DNA from: Kitasatospora atroaurantiaca
Lineage (GTDB): Bacteria > Actinomycetota > Actinomycetes > Streptomycetales > Streptomycetaceae
Direction of reading: 5' to 3'
Length of the DNA stretch: 64,000 nucleotides
Assembly (NCBI RefSeq): GCF_007828955.1
Contig: NZ_VIVR01000001.1
Coordinates: 1,612,001-1,676,000, forward strand
In this document: positions 24,714-33,144 of the stretch, piece after piece
Numbering within the stretch: position 1 is the first letter of the stretch
How the letters are laid out: every line of letters begins with the position of its first letter
The notes under the pieces: model-generated
Database searches by the model: none
Seen by the model: the letters and a program-made list of their open reading frames with translations, nothing else
Told to the model about the DNA's origin: nothing
Made by a program: the position numbers and the translations under genes

Positions 24714-24724
24714 GGCTGCCATGC
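24710..24724. promoter_or_regulatory. Palindrome at the LysR start, candidate LysR site
   Basis: GCATGG-CTG-CCATGC, a perfect 15-bp inverted repeat, overlaps the LysR start codons, with another GCATG at 24751. A LysR autoregulatory site in the divergent gap is expected, but ATG codons within the repeat could produce the symmetry by chance. Confidence 0.4.
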
Positions 24725-24771
24725 TAGACATTCGCTGGTGGCATGTCATCGCGGTGCCTACCGTGGAGGCC

Positions 24772-25581
24772 ATGGAGAAGAAGATCGCGTTTCTGGGGCT
24801 CGGAGGCATGGGTACGCCGATGGCCCGACGCCTGCTCGCGGCGGGCTATCCGCTGACGGTGTGGAACCGGACGGCCTCGCGGGCGGCTCAACTCGCGGCG
24901 GCGGGAGCCGGAGTGGCGGCGACTCCGGCCGAGGCCGTCCGGGAGGCCGATGTCGTCATCACGATGCTGGCCGACCCGGCTGCCGTGCGGGAGGTGGTGG
25001 GGGCCTTTGCCTCGGCGCTGCGGCCCGGCGTCACTCTGATCGAGGCGTCCTCGATCGGCCCGCAGGGGGTGCGGGAGGTGGCGGGAATGCTCCCGGAGGG
25101 TGTTGCTCTGGTGGATGCGCCGGTCATGGGCAGTGTCGACCGCGCGGCCGGCGGTGAGCTCTCGCTGCTGGTCGGCGGGGACGTGACCGAGGTCAGGGAC
25201 GTGTTGGAGGTGTTCGGCACGCTGACTCTCTGCGGTGCGACCGGCACGGGCGCGGCCCTCAAGGTCGTACTGATCAATGCGGTGATCACCGGCGTCACCG
25301 CGATCGGGGAGGCGATGGCCCTTGCTGATGCTTTCGGCCTGCCGGAGGAGCTGGTGACGGGGGCGATGGCTCACGGGCCCCTCGCCGGTGTGGCGGGCCG
25401 TGCCTTCGGTCAGGGGAGTCACTTCCCGGTGTGGCTGGCCGCCAAGGATGTCGCGTTGGCGGTCTCCGGGGCGGACCTGCCGCTGTCGCGGGCGGTGCAC
25501 GGGCGTCTCACCGCCTTCCCCTCCGCCGCGTCGGAGGATCTCGGCCAGATCGTCAAGCACATCCGTGCCGCCCAGCGCTGA
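24772..25581 (+). CDS. NAD(P)-dependent beta-hydroxyacid dehydrogenase family oxidoreductase
   Basis: This 269-residue protein begins MEKKIAFLGLGGMGTPMARR, the dinucleotide-binding GxGxxG of the 3-hydroxyisobutyrate/6-phosphogluconate dehydrogenase family. It continues with DAPVMGSVDRAAGGELSLLV (substrate-binding region), GTGAALKVVLINAV (catalytic Lys in helix) and LAAKDVALAV. Family members oxidise beta-hydroxyacids or reduce tartronate semialdehyde or imines; which applies here is open. The ATG at 24772 is chosen for fit to the Rossmann start, although GGAGG lies only two bases from it. It is divergent from LysR. Confidence 0.85.
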   Translation: MEKKIAFLGLGGMGTPMARRLLAAGYPLTVWNRTASRAAQLAAAGAGVAATPAEAVREADVVITMLADPAAVREVVGAFASALRPGVTLIEASSIGPQGVREVAGMLPEGVALVDAPVMGSVDRAAGGELSLLVGGDVTEVRDVLEVFGTLTLCGATGTGAALKVVLINAVITGVTAIGEAMALADAFGLPEELVTGAMAHGPLAGVAGRAFGQGSHFPVWLAAKDVALAVSGADLPLSRAVHGRLTAFPSAASEDLGQIVKHIRAAQR

Positions 25582-25582
25582 T

Positions 25583-25636
25583 GCGCGTACGGGCGGCGCT
25601 CCCCCGGGATCCGGAAGGGGCGCCGCCCGTACGCGC
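25583..25636. terminator. Bidirectional terminator between dehydrogenase and pyk
   Basis: A 17-bp perfect stem (GCGCGTACGGGCGGCGC at 25583-25599, complement at 25620-25636) with a 20-nt loop that contains further short pairings. It lies one base after the dehydrogenase stop and ten bases from the convergent pyk stop. Confidence 0.9.
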
Positions 25637-25645
25637 GAGGCGTGT

Positions 25646-27076
25646 TCAGTTGTCGAGTTCGCCGACGTGGTGGACGCGGACGAGGTTGGTGGAGCCGGCC
25701 AGGCCGGGGGGTGAGCCGGCGGTGATGACGACGATGTCGCCCTTCTGACAGCGGCCGAGGCCGATCAGCTGGGCGTCGACCTGGGCGACCATCTCGTCGG
25801 TCGTGGGTGCGAAGGGCCCGAGGAAGGTCTCGCAGCCCCAGGTGACGGCGAGTTGGCTGCGGACGGCGGGTTCGTAGGTGAAGGCGAGGACGGGGATGGG
25901 CGAGCGGTAGCGGGTGAGGCGCCGGGCGGTGTCGCCGCTCTGGGTGAAGGCGACGAGGTACTTGGCGCCGAGGAAGTCGCCGATCTCGGCGGCGGCGCGG
26001 GCGACGGCGCCGCCCTGGGTACGGGGCTTGTTGCGTTCGGTGAGGGGCGGGAGGCCGGCGGCGAGGATGTCGTCCTCGGCGGCTTCGATGATGCGGCCCA
26101 TGGTCTTGACGGTCTCGACGGGGTACTTGCCGACGGAGGTCTCGCCGGAGAGCATCACGGCGTCGGTGCCGTCGAGGACGGCGTTGGCGACGTCGGAGGC
26201 CTCGGCGCGGGTGGGCCGGGAGGCGTTGATCATCGAGTCGAGCATCTGGGTGGCGACGATGACCGGCTTGGCGTTGCGCTTGGCGAGTTTGATGGCGCGC
26301 TTCTGGACGAGCGGCACCTGCTCCAGCGGCATTTCGACGCCGAGGTCGCCGCGGGCGACCATGATGCCGTCGAAGGCGTCGACGATGGATTCGAGGTTGT
26401 CGACGGCCTGGGGCTTCTCGATCTTGGCGATGACGGGGAGGTGGCGGCCTTCTTCGGCCATGATGCGGTGGACGTCCTCGATGTCCTTGCCGCTGCGGAC
26501 GAAGGAGAGGGCGATCAGGTCGGCGCCGGTCCGCAGGGCCCAGCGCAGGTCGGCGACGTCCTTGTCGCTGAGCGCGGGCACGGAGACGGCGACTCCGGGC
26601 AGGTTGAGGCCCTTGTGGTCGGAGACCAGGCCGCCTTCGATGACGATGCAGTGGACGCGGGGGCCCTCGACGTGGGTGACCTCGAGGGTGACCCGGCCGT
26701 CGTCGACGAGGATGCGCTCGCCGCGCGAGACGTCGGCGGCGAGGCCCTTGTAGGTGGTGCCGCAGATCTCGCGGTCGCCCTCGATGCCGTCCTCGACGGA
26801 GATGGTGAACTCGTCGCCGCGTTCAAGGAGTACAGGACCTTCGGCGAAGCGGTCGAGCCGGATCTTCGGGCCTTGGAGGTCGACGAGGATGCCGACGCTG
26901 CGGCCGGTCTCGTCGGAGGCCTTGCGGACGCGGCGGTAGCGTTCTTCGTGCTCCAGTTGGGAGCCGTGGCTGAGGTTGAATCGGGCGATGTCCATACCGG
27001 CGTCGACCAAGGCCTTGATCTGGTCGTACGAGTCGGCGGCGGGCCCGAGGGTGCAGACGATTTTTGCTCGGCGCAT
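25646..27076 (-). CDS. pyk: Pyruvate kinase
   Basis: This 476-residue protein begins MRRAKIVCTLGPAADS and has the catalytic/substrate segments DAGMDIARFNLSHG, IAKIEKPQAVDNLESIV, MVARGDLGVEMP, TQMLDSMI and DGTDAVMLSGETSVGKYP. It transfers phosphate from phosphoenolpyruvate to ADP, the last step of glycolysis, and is normally a homotetramer regulated by its C-terminal domain. There is no ribosome site before ATG 27076. A TACGCT ten bases upstream might be a -10 element of a near-leaderless transcript. The gene keeps its conserved place between lgt and pdtaR. Confidence 0.96.
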   Translation of the reverse strand: MRRAKIVCTLGPAADSYDQIKALVDAGMDIARFNLSHGSQLEHEERYRRVRKASDETGRSVGILVDLQGPKIRLDRFAEGPVLLERGDEFTISVEDGIEGDREICGTTYKGLAADVSRGERILVDDGRVTLEVTHVEGPRVHCIVIEGGLVSDHKGLNLPGVAVSVPALSDKDVADLRWALRTGADLIALSFVRSGKDIEDVHRIMAEEGRHLPVIAKIEKPQAVDNLESIVDAFDGIMVARGDLGVEMPLEQVPLVQKRAIKLAKRNAKPVIVATQMLDSMINASRPTRAEASDVANAVLDGTDAVMLSGETSVGKYPVETVKTMGRIIEAAEDDILAAGLPPLTERNKPRTQGGAVARAAAEIGDFLGAKYLVAFTQSGDTARRLTRYRSPIPVLAFTYEPAVRSQLAVTWGCETFLGPFAPTTDEMVAQVDAQLIGLGRCQKGDIVVITAGSPPGLAGSTNLVRVHHVGELDN

Positions 27077-27348
27077 GACTGAAGAGCGTAGGCATTACCG
27101 GCGCGTAACAGCGAAGTTCCTACGGGCCGCACGGTGGCGGTTGGCGAACGATTGGGTTAACGAACTGACACGCCGTGACTTCACTTGCTGACAGGTGGAG
27201 TTGAGAGCAGGACGAGCACAGGACCGACACCTCGATGCCGTTCCGTGAAGGCCTGTTCACCCCTGGTTCATCCGCCCTTCGGCCGGCGCTACGGAGTCGG
27301 CGGGACGCTCATGGTCCGGAACTGCCGGGCCTGGGGGAAGGGTTGGCG

Positions 27349-28428
27349 ATGAGACGTGTGGGGGGCGTGCTGGCAGCGCTGTTGCTGCTGGCGGGGGTGG
27401 CCTTCGCGGTGTTCCACGACCGGATCGGATCGGGTGGGACCACTGCCGTCCGGGGGCTGATCGGTTCCGAGAAGGCCGAGTTCTTCGCCGACCCGGCGGT
27501 GGTCCGCGAACTGAAGGCGAAGGGCTTCAGGGTCGATGTGCAGACCACCGGTTCGTGGTCGATGACCAGTACGAGCCTGGACGGCTACGACTTCGCCTTC
27601 CCGTCCAGTCTGCCGCCCGCCGAGGAGATCCGCTCGGCCCGGCACATCTCCACCGAGCCGGTGCGGCCCTTCTACTCCCCGCTGGTGGTCATCGCGCACG
27701 CCCCGGTGGCCGAGGTCCTGCGCGACAACGGCCTTGCGGTGAAGTCCGAATCGGGCCTGTGGACGTTCCGGATGGACGCCTACCTGGCCGCCGTGCGCGC
27801 CGACCGCACCTGGCAGAGCCTCAAGGGCAGCGCCGGTCACGCCGAGCTCTCCGGTGCGCTGTACGTGACGACGACGGACCCGGCGACATCCTCCTCGGGC
27901 GCGCTGCACCTGGCCGCGGTCTCGTACCTGGCGAACGGCGGCCGGGTGGTGTCGGACGATGCCGGAGTGGCCCGGACGGCGCCACTGGTAAGGCAGTTGA
28001 CGGCGATGCAGGGAGACCAGAAGACCAGCAGCGACGGCCCCTTCAAGGACTTCCTGTCCGGCGTGGGCAATCCGCTGGTGCTGGTGTACGAGTCGCAGGT
28101 GGCGTCACTGGCGGCGCAGGGGCGTTCGACGGGGGACCTGGTGGTGCTCTATCCGGACACCACCGTTTCGAGTGACCACACCGCGGTTGCCTTGACACCC
28201 GAGGGCGACCGTCTGGCCAGACTGCTGCGCGACGACGAGAAGCTGCGGGCCCTGGAGGCGAAGTTCGGCTTCCGTCCGCAGGGCGACGCCGCCGCCTTCG
28301 CCGCCGCGCTGGCCGGGCGTCCGGGAGCGGCCTTCGCGCCGGACCTGTCGGCGGCGGGAGTCCGGCAGGCACCGGTGCCGGCGGTCGCGGTGCTGTCCAG
28401 GCTGGTCGACGCGGCCAAGGGCCGGTAG
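27349..28428 (+). CDS. Membrane-anchored substrate-binding-fold protein
   Basis: This 359-residue protein has one N-terminal membrane segment (VGGVLAALLLLAGVAFAVF) and no lipobox. The rest looks like a type II periplasmic binding fold (SBP_bac_11-like): YDFAFPSSLPPAEEI, FYSPLVVIAHAPVAEVL, GALYVTTTDPATSSSGALHL, NPLVLVYESQVASLAAQG. ATG 27349 is preceded by GGAAGGG. Its stop is four bases before the next gene, which joins the same fold to a VWA domain. No permease or ATPase genes lie nearby, so a binding or sensing role is more likely than transport. Confidence 0.7.
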   Translation: MRRVGGVLAALLLLAGVAFAVFHDRIGSGGTTAVRGLIGSEKAEFFADPAVVRELKAKGFRVDVQTTGSWSMTSTSLDGYDFAFPSSLPPAEEIRSARHISTEPVRPFYSPLVVIAHAPVAEVLRDNGLAVKSESGLWTFRMDAYLAAVRADRTWQSLKGSAGHAELSGALYVTTTDPATSSSGALHLAAVSYLANGGRVVSDDAGVARTAPLVRQLTAMQGDQKTSSDGPFKDFLSGVGNPLVLVYESQVASLAAQGRSTGDLVVLYPDTTVSSDHTAVALTPEGDRLARLLRDDEKLRALEAKFGFRPQGDAAAFAAALAGRPGAAFAPDLSAAGVRQAPVPAVAVLSRLVDAAKGR

Positions 28429-28432
28429 GGGG

Positions 28433-30085
28433 ATGAAGGCGATGACCAAGGTGACCCTGGCGACCCAGGCGACCCAGGTACTGCGGCGGCTCGTGCCGGC
28501 CGTTCTGGTCCTGCTGCTCACGGCATGTACGAGCGACCCGAATCCGAGACCCGACGACCTGTCGCCGACGCCCAAGGAGGGCGTGCTGCGCGTCCTGGCG
28601 GGAAGTGAACTGCAGGACATGGCGCCGGTCCTGGAGGAGGCCAGGAAGGCGACGGGTGTCACCGTGCAGTTCGCCTGGACCGGTTCGCTGGACGGCGCGG
28701 ACGCCGTCGCCGCCGGCCGGGCGGACGGCAAGTACGACGCGGTCTGGTTCCCGTCGAACCACTACCTGCGCCTCGACGACGGCGGGAAGGCGAAGCTGAT
28801 CTCGGAGACCCCGGTGATGGTGTCACCGGTGGCGGTGGGCGTGCGCAGCGGCATTCTGAGCGAGCTGGGCTGGGGTGACGGCTCGAAGGTGACCTGGGGT
28901 CAGCTGGGAGATGCGGCTTCTGCCGGGCGGCTGTCGTACGGGATGGCAGATCCGTCGCGGTCCAACTCGGGGTTCTCGGCGCTGGTGGCGGTGGCCTCGG
29001 CGTTCTCGGGGGCGGGGTCGGCGCTGACGGACGCGGACGTGAGGAAGGCGACGCCGCAGCTGCAGCGGTTCTTCTCGGGGCAGAAGCTGACCTCGGGCTC
29101 GTCGGGGTGGCTGGCGCAGGCGTACCAGAAGGCGGGCCGGGGGGCGAAGGTCGGTGCGCTGGTGAACTACGAGTCGGTGCTGCTGTCGTTGAACCGGACG
29201 CTGCCGGCGGACGACCGTCTGACGGTGGTGCGGCCGGTGGACGGGGTGGTGTCGGCGGACTATCCGCTGTCCCTGCTGGCCTCGGCGGGGCAGCCGGCCC
29301 GGGAGTCGTTCCAGCGGCTGACGAAGTACCTGCTGCGCAGTGATGTGCAGCAGCGGATCTCGGAGCAGACGCTGCGCCGTCCGGTGACGGCGGAGGTGGC
29401 GCCGGCGGCGGGGCTGCCGGCGGACCGGCGGCGGGAGCTGCCGTTCCCGGGGAGCCGGGCGGTGGCGGACGGGCTGCTGTCCTCGTACCAGAACGAGCTG
29501 CGGCGGCCGTCGCGGACGGTGTACGTGCTGGACACCTCGGGGTCGATGAAGGGTGAGCGGCTGCGGTCGTTGAAGGCGGCGATGGCACGGCTGACGGGGG
29601 CGGAGGACACCCGGGGTGTGCGGCGCTTCCGGGACCGGGAGGAGGTGACGCTGATCTCGTTCGCCTCGTCGGTGAAGTCGGAGAAGGTGCATGTGGTGCC
29701 GCAGTCCTCGTCGGCGGCGGAGCTGGCGTCGATCAACGCGGACGTGCAGGCGCTGGAGGCGGACGGCGGTACGGCGGTGTACAGCTCGCTGGAGGAGGCG
29801 TACCGGGTGGTGGCGCGGCAGCAGGGCGCCGCGCGCGACGACCGGTTCACCTCGATCGTGCTGATGACGGACGGGGAGAGCAACGAGGGGGCGTCGGACG
29901 CGGAGTTCCGGTCGTTCTTCCAGCAGTTGCCGGAGGGCGGGAGAGCGGTGCCGGTGTTCCCGATCCTCTTCGGGGATGCGGCGAAGGGGCAGTTGCAGGG
30001 GATCGCGGAGCTGACGGGCGGGAAGCTGTTCGACGGGACGGGGTCGCTCGACGGGGCCTTCGAGGAGATCCGTGGCTACCAGTAG
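28433..30085 (+). CDS. Lipoprotein with substrate-binding domain fused to a VWA domain
   Basis: This 550-residue protein has signal RRLVPAVLVLLL and lipobox LTAC (Cys 32). A substrate-binding domain follows (about residues 48-340: LRVLAGSELQDMAPVLEEAR, GMADPSRSNSGFSALVAVAS), then a von Willebrand A domain from about 360. Its MIDAS motif is VLDTSGSMKGE (first Asp about residue 367), with later DGGTAVYSSLEEAY and LMTDGESNEG. An intact MIDAS implies metal-dependent protein or ligand binding outside the cell. GTG/TTG alternatives are weaker than the ATG at 28433. The next gene overlaps its 3' end by 14 bp. The substrate is unknown. Confidence 0.8.
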   Translation: MKAMTKVTLATQATQVLRRLVPAVLVLLLTACTSDPNPRPDDLSPTPKEGVLRVLAGSELQDMAPVLEEARKATGVTVQFAWTGSLDGADAVAAGRADGKYDAVWFPSNHYLRLDDGGKAKLISETPVMVSPVAVGVRSGILSELGWGDGSKVTWGQLGDAASAGRLSYGMADPSRSNSGFSALVAVASAFSGAGSALTDADVRKATPQLQRFFSGQKLTSGSSGWLAQAYQKAGRGAKVGALVNYESVLLSLNRTLPADDRLTVVRPVDGVVSADYPLSLLASAGQPARESFQRLTKYLLRSDVQQRISEQTLRRPVTAEVAPAAGLPADRRRELPFPGSRAVADGLLSSYQNELRRPSRTVYVLDTSGSMKGERLRSLKAAMARLTGAEDTRGVRRFRDREEVTLISFASSVKSEKVHVVPQSSSAAELASINADVQALEADGGTAVYSSLEEAYRVVARQQGAARDDRFTSIVLMTDGESNEGASDAEFRSFFQQLPEGGRAVPVFPILFGDAAKGQLQGIAELTGGKLFDGTGSLDGAFEEIRGYQ

Positions 30086-30512
30086 GGCGCTGGAGTACCT
30101 GGAGTCGCCGCGCAACCTGGTGGGTTGCGCGGCGGGTGCGGTGGGGCTGGGGCTGCATTTCGCGGGGTTGGCCGGGCCGTGGTGGCCGGGCGTGGTGGCC
30201 GGCCTGTACGGGGCGGGGGCGCTGCTGGTGCCGGGTCGGCGGCAGCCGGAGGCGCAGCCGCTGCGGGAGCTGGCGGAGCGGGCGGAGCTGGTCGGGGTGC
30301 CCGGGTCGGTGGGGTTGGACGGGCTGTTGGCGGCGCTGGCCGGTGCGCCGGGGGTGGAGCGGATCGTCGGCTGGGAGCTGCCGGTGGCGCTGGACGGCTA
30401 TGTCCGGGCTCGGGTGTGGGAGGGCCTGGAGCCGGGCGGGGTGGACGCGGCGGCGGTGTTGAGGGCGGAGGTGGACCGGCTGACGGGGGTGGTGGCCCGG
30501 CTGGTCACGTAA
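30072..30512 (+). CDS. Small membrane protein, third gene of the SBP/VWA cluster
   Basis: This 146-residue protein starts with GTG at 30072, inside the end of the VWA gene. Two hydrophobic segments (LVGCAAGAVGLGLHFAGLAG and WWPGVVAGLYGAGALLVPG) form a hairpin in the membrane. The remaining 90 residues are cytoplasmic and mainly helical (LRELAERAELVG, AAVLRAEVDRLTGVVARLV). The 14-bp overlap shows co-translation with the VWA gene and suggests a shared complex. I do not recognise a family. Confidence 0.7.
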   Translation: MATSRALEYLESPRNLVGCAAGAVGLGLHFAGLAGPWWPGVVAGLYGAGALLVPGRRQPEAQPLRELAERAELVGVPGSVGLDGLLAALAGAPGVERIVGWELPVALDGYVRARVWEGLEPGGVDAAAVLRAEVDRLTGVVARLVT

Positions 30513-30581
30513 AGGTGTTCAACTTCTCACCTGCTGGAAACGTGCCGGGGTCTGTTCGCCGGGCGGATTCCCCGGCAGACT

Positions 30582-30606
30582 TCTACGCGCGTTCCTCTAC
30601 GCGCGT
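30582..30606. repeat. 11-bp direct repeats before the phosphoesterase gene
   Basis: TCTACGCGCGT occurs at 30582-30592 and 30596-30606 (14-bp period), about 45 bp before the 5'-nucleotidase-type start. Two direct repeats of this length can mark a response-regulator site such as a PHO box, but the sequence does not match the GTTCACC consensus. A single GTTCAAC at about 30518 is the nearest resemblance. Confidence 0.35.
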
Positions 30607-30647
30607 CACAGCTGCTGACGGTCCGTCTGCCCCCGTTGGAGTCGTCC

Positions 30648-32480
30648 ATGCCCCTGAATCGTCGTGACTTCGTCACCCGCTCGGCCGCCACCGCCGCCGG
30701 TGCGGCCCTGGTCGGCGGCCTTCCGGTCGCCGCCGCCACCCCGGCCGCCGCCGCGACCCCGGCCACGGCGGGCGAGGCGGAGGGGCTCAAGAAGGCCCCG
30801 CTGAAGCAGTCCTTCACCGTGATGGGCACCACCGACCTGCACGGCCGGGTGCTGAACTGGGACTACTTCACCGACGCCGAGTACGACGACAAGGCGCACA
30901 ACGACGTCGGCCTGGCCAAGATCTCCACCCTGGTGAACCGGATCCGCGAGGAGAAGGGCTGTCACCGCACCCTGCTCATCGACGCCGGCGACATCATCCA
31001 GGGCACCCAGCTGACCTACTACTACGCCCGCGTGGAGCCGATCGCCGGCAAGCGCCCGCCCCGGCACCCGATGGCCGAGGCGATGAACGCCATAGGCTAC
31101 GACGCCGCCGCCCTCGGCAACCACGAGTTCAACTACGGCATCCCGACGGTGCGCGCCTTCGAGGAGCAGCTGGACTTCCCGCTGCTGGGGGCGAACGCGC
31201 TGTTCGCCAAGAACGAGCGCCCGGCCTTCCAGCCGTACGTCATCAAGGAGCTGCACCTCGGGCACGGCCGCCCGCTGCGGGTGGGCATCCTGGGCCTGAC
31301 CAACCCCGGTATCGCGATCTGGGACAAGGCCAACGTCTCGGGCCAGATGGTCTTCCCCGGCATCGTGGAGATGGCGAAGAAGTACGTGCCGCGGATGAAG
31401 GCGGCGGGTGCGGACATCATCGTGGTGTCGGCCCACTCGGGCATCGACGAGCCGACGACCTACGGCGACCAGCTGCCCTGGCCCGAGGACGCCTCGGGCG
31501 AGATGGCGGAGACGGTGCCGGGGATCGACGCGGTGCTGGTGGGCCACACCCACAAGGAGGTGCCGCAGCGGCTGATCGTCAACAAGGAGACCGGGAAGAC
31601 CGTCGTGCTCTCCGAGCCGCTCTGCTGGGCGCAGCGGCTCTCCTGCTTCGACTTCGAGGTGGAGTTCAGCCGGGGCCAGTGGCACGTCACCTCGCTGACC
31701 TCGCGGGTGCTGAACTCCAACACGGTGCCCGAGGACCCGGAGATCGTCGAGCTGATCAGCGCCCAGCACAAGAAGGTCGTGGAGTACGTCAACCAGGTGA
31801 TCGGCACCTGCAAGGCGGAGCTGTCGATCGCCGAGGCCCGTTTCAAGGACGCGCCGATCATCGACCTCATCGGCCGGGTGCAGGCGGACACCGTCAAGGC
31901 GGCGCTGGCCTCGACCTCGTACGCCAACCTGCCGGTGCTGGCGCAGGCCGCGCCGTTCAACCGCACGGCGCTGATCCCGGCGGGGACGGTGAAGCTGCGG
32001 GACGCAGCGGGGCTGTACATCTACGAGAACACGCTGGAGGCCCGGATCCTGACGGGTGCTCAGATCAAGGACTACCTGGAGTTCTCGGCGAAGTACTTCG
32101 CGCAGCTGGCCGTCGGCGACCCGATCAACCTGGACACGCTGACCAACCAGCAGAACACGCCGGACTACAACTTCGACTCGGTGTACGGCGTCTCGTACGA
32201 CATCGACCTCACCCGGCCGGTGGGCTCGCGGATCGTGAACCTGTCGTACGAGGGCAAGGCGGTGGACCCGGCGGCGCAGTTCGTGCTGGCGGTGAACAAC
32301 TACCGGGCCAACGGCGGCGGTAACTTCCCGCACGTCGCGTCGGCGACCAAGGTGTGGGCCAACTCGGACGAGATCCGCAACACGATGATCGCGTGGGTGA
32401 AGGCCAAGGGTGTCATCGACCCGGCGGACTTCGGCGGGGTGACCTGGCGCCTGGTGCGCGCGGGCATGCCGCTGTTCTGA
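30648..32480 (+). CDS. Tat-exported 5'-nucleotidase/2',3'-cyclic phosphodiesterase family protein
   Basis: This 610-residue protein has a twin-arginine signal (NRRDFVTRSAATAAGAALVG) followed by an Ala/Pro-rich cleavage zone. The metallophosphoesterase domain shows TTDLHGRVL, DAGDIIQG, GNHEFNYG and GHTHKEVPQ, the full set of di-metal ligands. The C-terminal 5'-nucleotidase domain follows (AAPFNRTALIPAGTVKLRDA to NNYRANGGGNFPHV). It should dephosphorylate nucleotides outside the cell, releasing phosphate and nucleosides, with a CpdB-like layout. ATG 30648 follows TTGGAG; a TTG at 30636 would add four residues. Confidence 0.9.
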   Translation: MPLNRRDFVTRSAATAAGAALVGGLPVAAATPAAAATPATAGEAEGLKKAPLKQSFTVMGTTDLHGRVLNWDYFTDAEYDDKAHNDVGLAKISTLVNRIREEKGCHRTLLIDAGDIIQGTQLTYYYARVEPIAGKRPPRHPMAEAMNAIGYDAAALGNHEFNYGIPTVRAFEEQLDFPLLGANALFAKNERPAFQPYVIKELHLGHGRPLRVGILGLTNPGIAIWDKANVSGQMVFPGIVEMAKKYVPRMKAAGADIIVVSAHSGIDEPTTYGDQLPWPEDASGEMAETVPGIDAVLVGHTHKEVPQRLIVNKETGKTVVLSEPLCWAQRLSCFDFEVEFSRGQWHVTSLTSRVLNSNTVPEDPEIVELISAQHKKVVEYVNQVIGTCKAELSIAEARFKDAPIIDLIGRVQADTVKAALASTSYANLPVLAQAAPFNRTALIPAGTVKLRDAAGLYIYENTLEARILTGAQIKDYLEFSAKYFAQLAVGDPINLDTLTNQQNTPDYNFDSVYGVSYDIDLTRPVGSRIVNLSYEGKAVDPAAQFVLAVNNYRANGGGNFPHVASATKVWANSDEIRNTMIAWVKAKGVIDPADFGGVTWRLVRAGMPLF

Positions 32481-32549
32481 TCCCTGAGGAACCGGTCGGC
32501 GGCACTGTACGTCACAGTGCCGCCGATTCGTCGTTACGGGGGAACTGCC

Positions 32550-33144
32550 ATGACCAAGAAGCTCGCCGCACTCGCACTGCTGCTCACGCTGACCACCGCC
32601 TGCGGCTCGAACGGGGACATTCCGAAGTCGAGCGGCGGCCTGGCGAGAGGGCCGATCCCGGAGGCGCACCAGCGCGCCGACGTAGTGGCCAAGGCCTGGC
32701 CGAGCTCGGCGGAGGAGCGGGCCTGGGCGACGGGCTACTACCCGGTGAACGCCGGACCGGAGTGGCTGCCGAAGGACGCCTTTCACGGCGGGAACGACAA
32801 GTTCGCCTACCTGAGCGGGCAGTTGTTCCCCGATGTGGCGGGAGCCGGTTGGACCGGCACCTCGGCGGACGGGCTCACGCTGACCGGCACCGTGGGGCAC
32901 GGGGACTGCGACGAGATTCAGCGGACCGAGGCCTACGAGACGGACGCGGTGGTCGTGCTGATCGCGTACCTCCACCCGACCAACCCGACCAAGGGGTCAG
33001 GGATGGGCAGGCGGTGCGGCGCTGCGCTCCGGCCCGGCGACCTTCCACCTCGCGCACCCGCTCGGCAACAGGGTCGTCCTCGACCTCATCACGGGCGCCC
33101 CGCAGGTGCAGCGGCCGGGGCTGACAGCAGTGACGGCCGAGTGA
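32550..33144 (+). pseudogene. Frameshifted lipoprotein gene
   Basis: The start ATG 32550, signal peptide and lipobox LTTAC are intact, and the frame runs sensibly to residue 149 (LIAYLHPTNPTKG). It then becomes arginine/proline-rich noise ending at 33302. Moving to the next frame at about 32997 restores a plausible end, QGWAGGAALRSGPATFHLAH, then NRVVLDLITGAPQV, stopping at 33144. Removing one base (for example T32997) would give an intact protein of about 197 residues. Either the gene is broken or the sequence has an error. The restored end overlaps the convergent MFS gene by 56 bp. Family unknown. Confidence 0.7.

Noticed and set aside
24754..24772. Earlier GTG starts (24754, 24763) for the dehydrogenase
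   Set aside because: They lack ribosome sites and would add residues ahead of the conserved Rossmann start.
30513..30545. PHO box before the 5'-nucleotidase-type gene
   Set aside because: GTTCAAC resembles one half-unit, but no second 11-bp unit follows in register.
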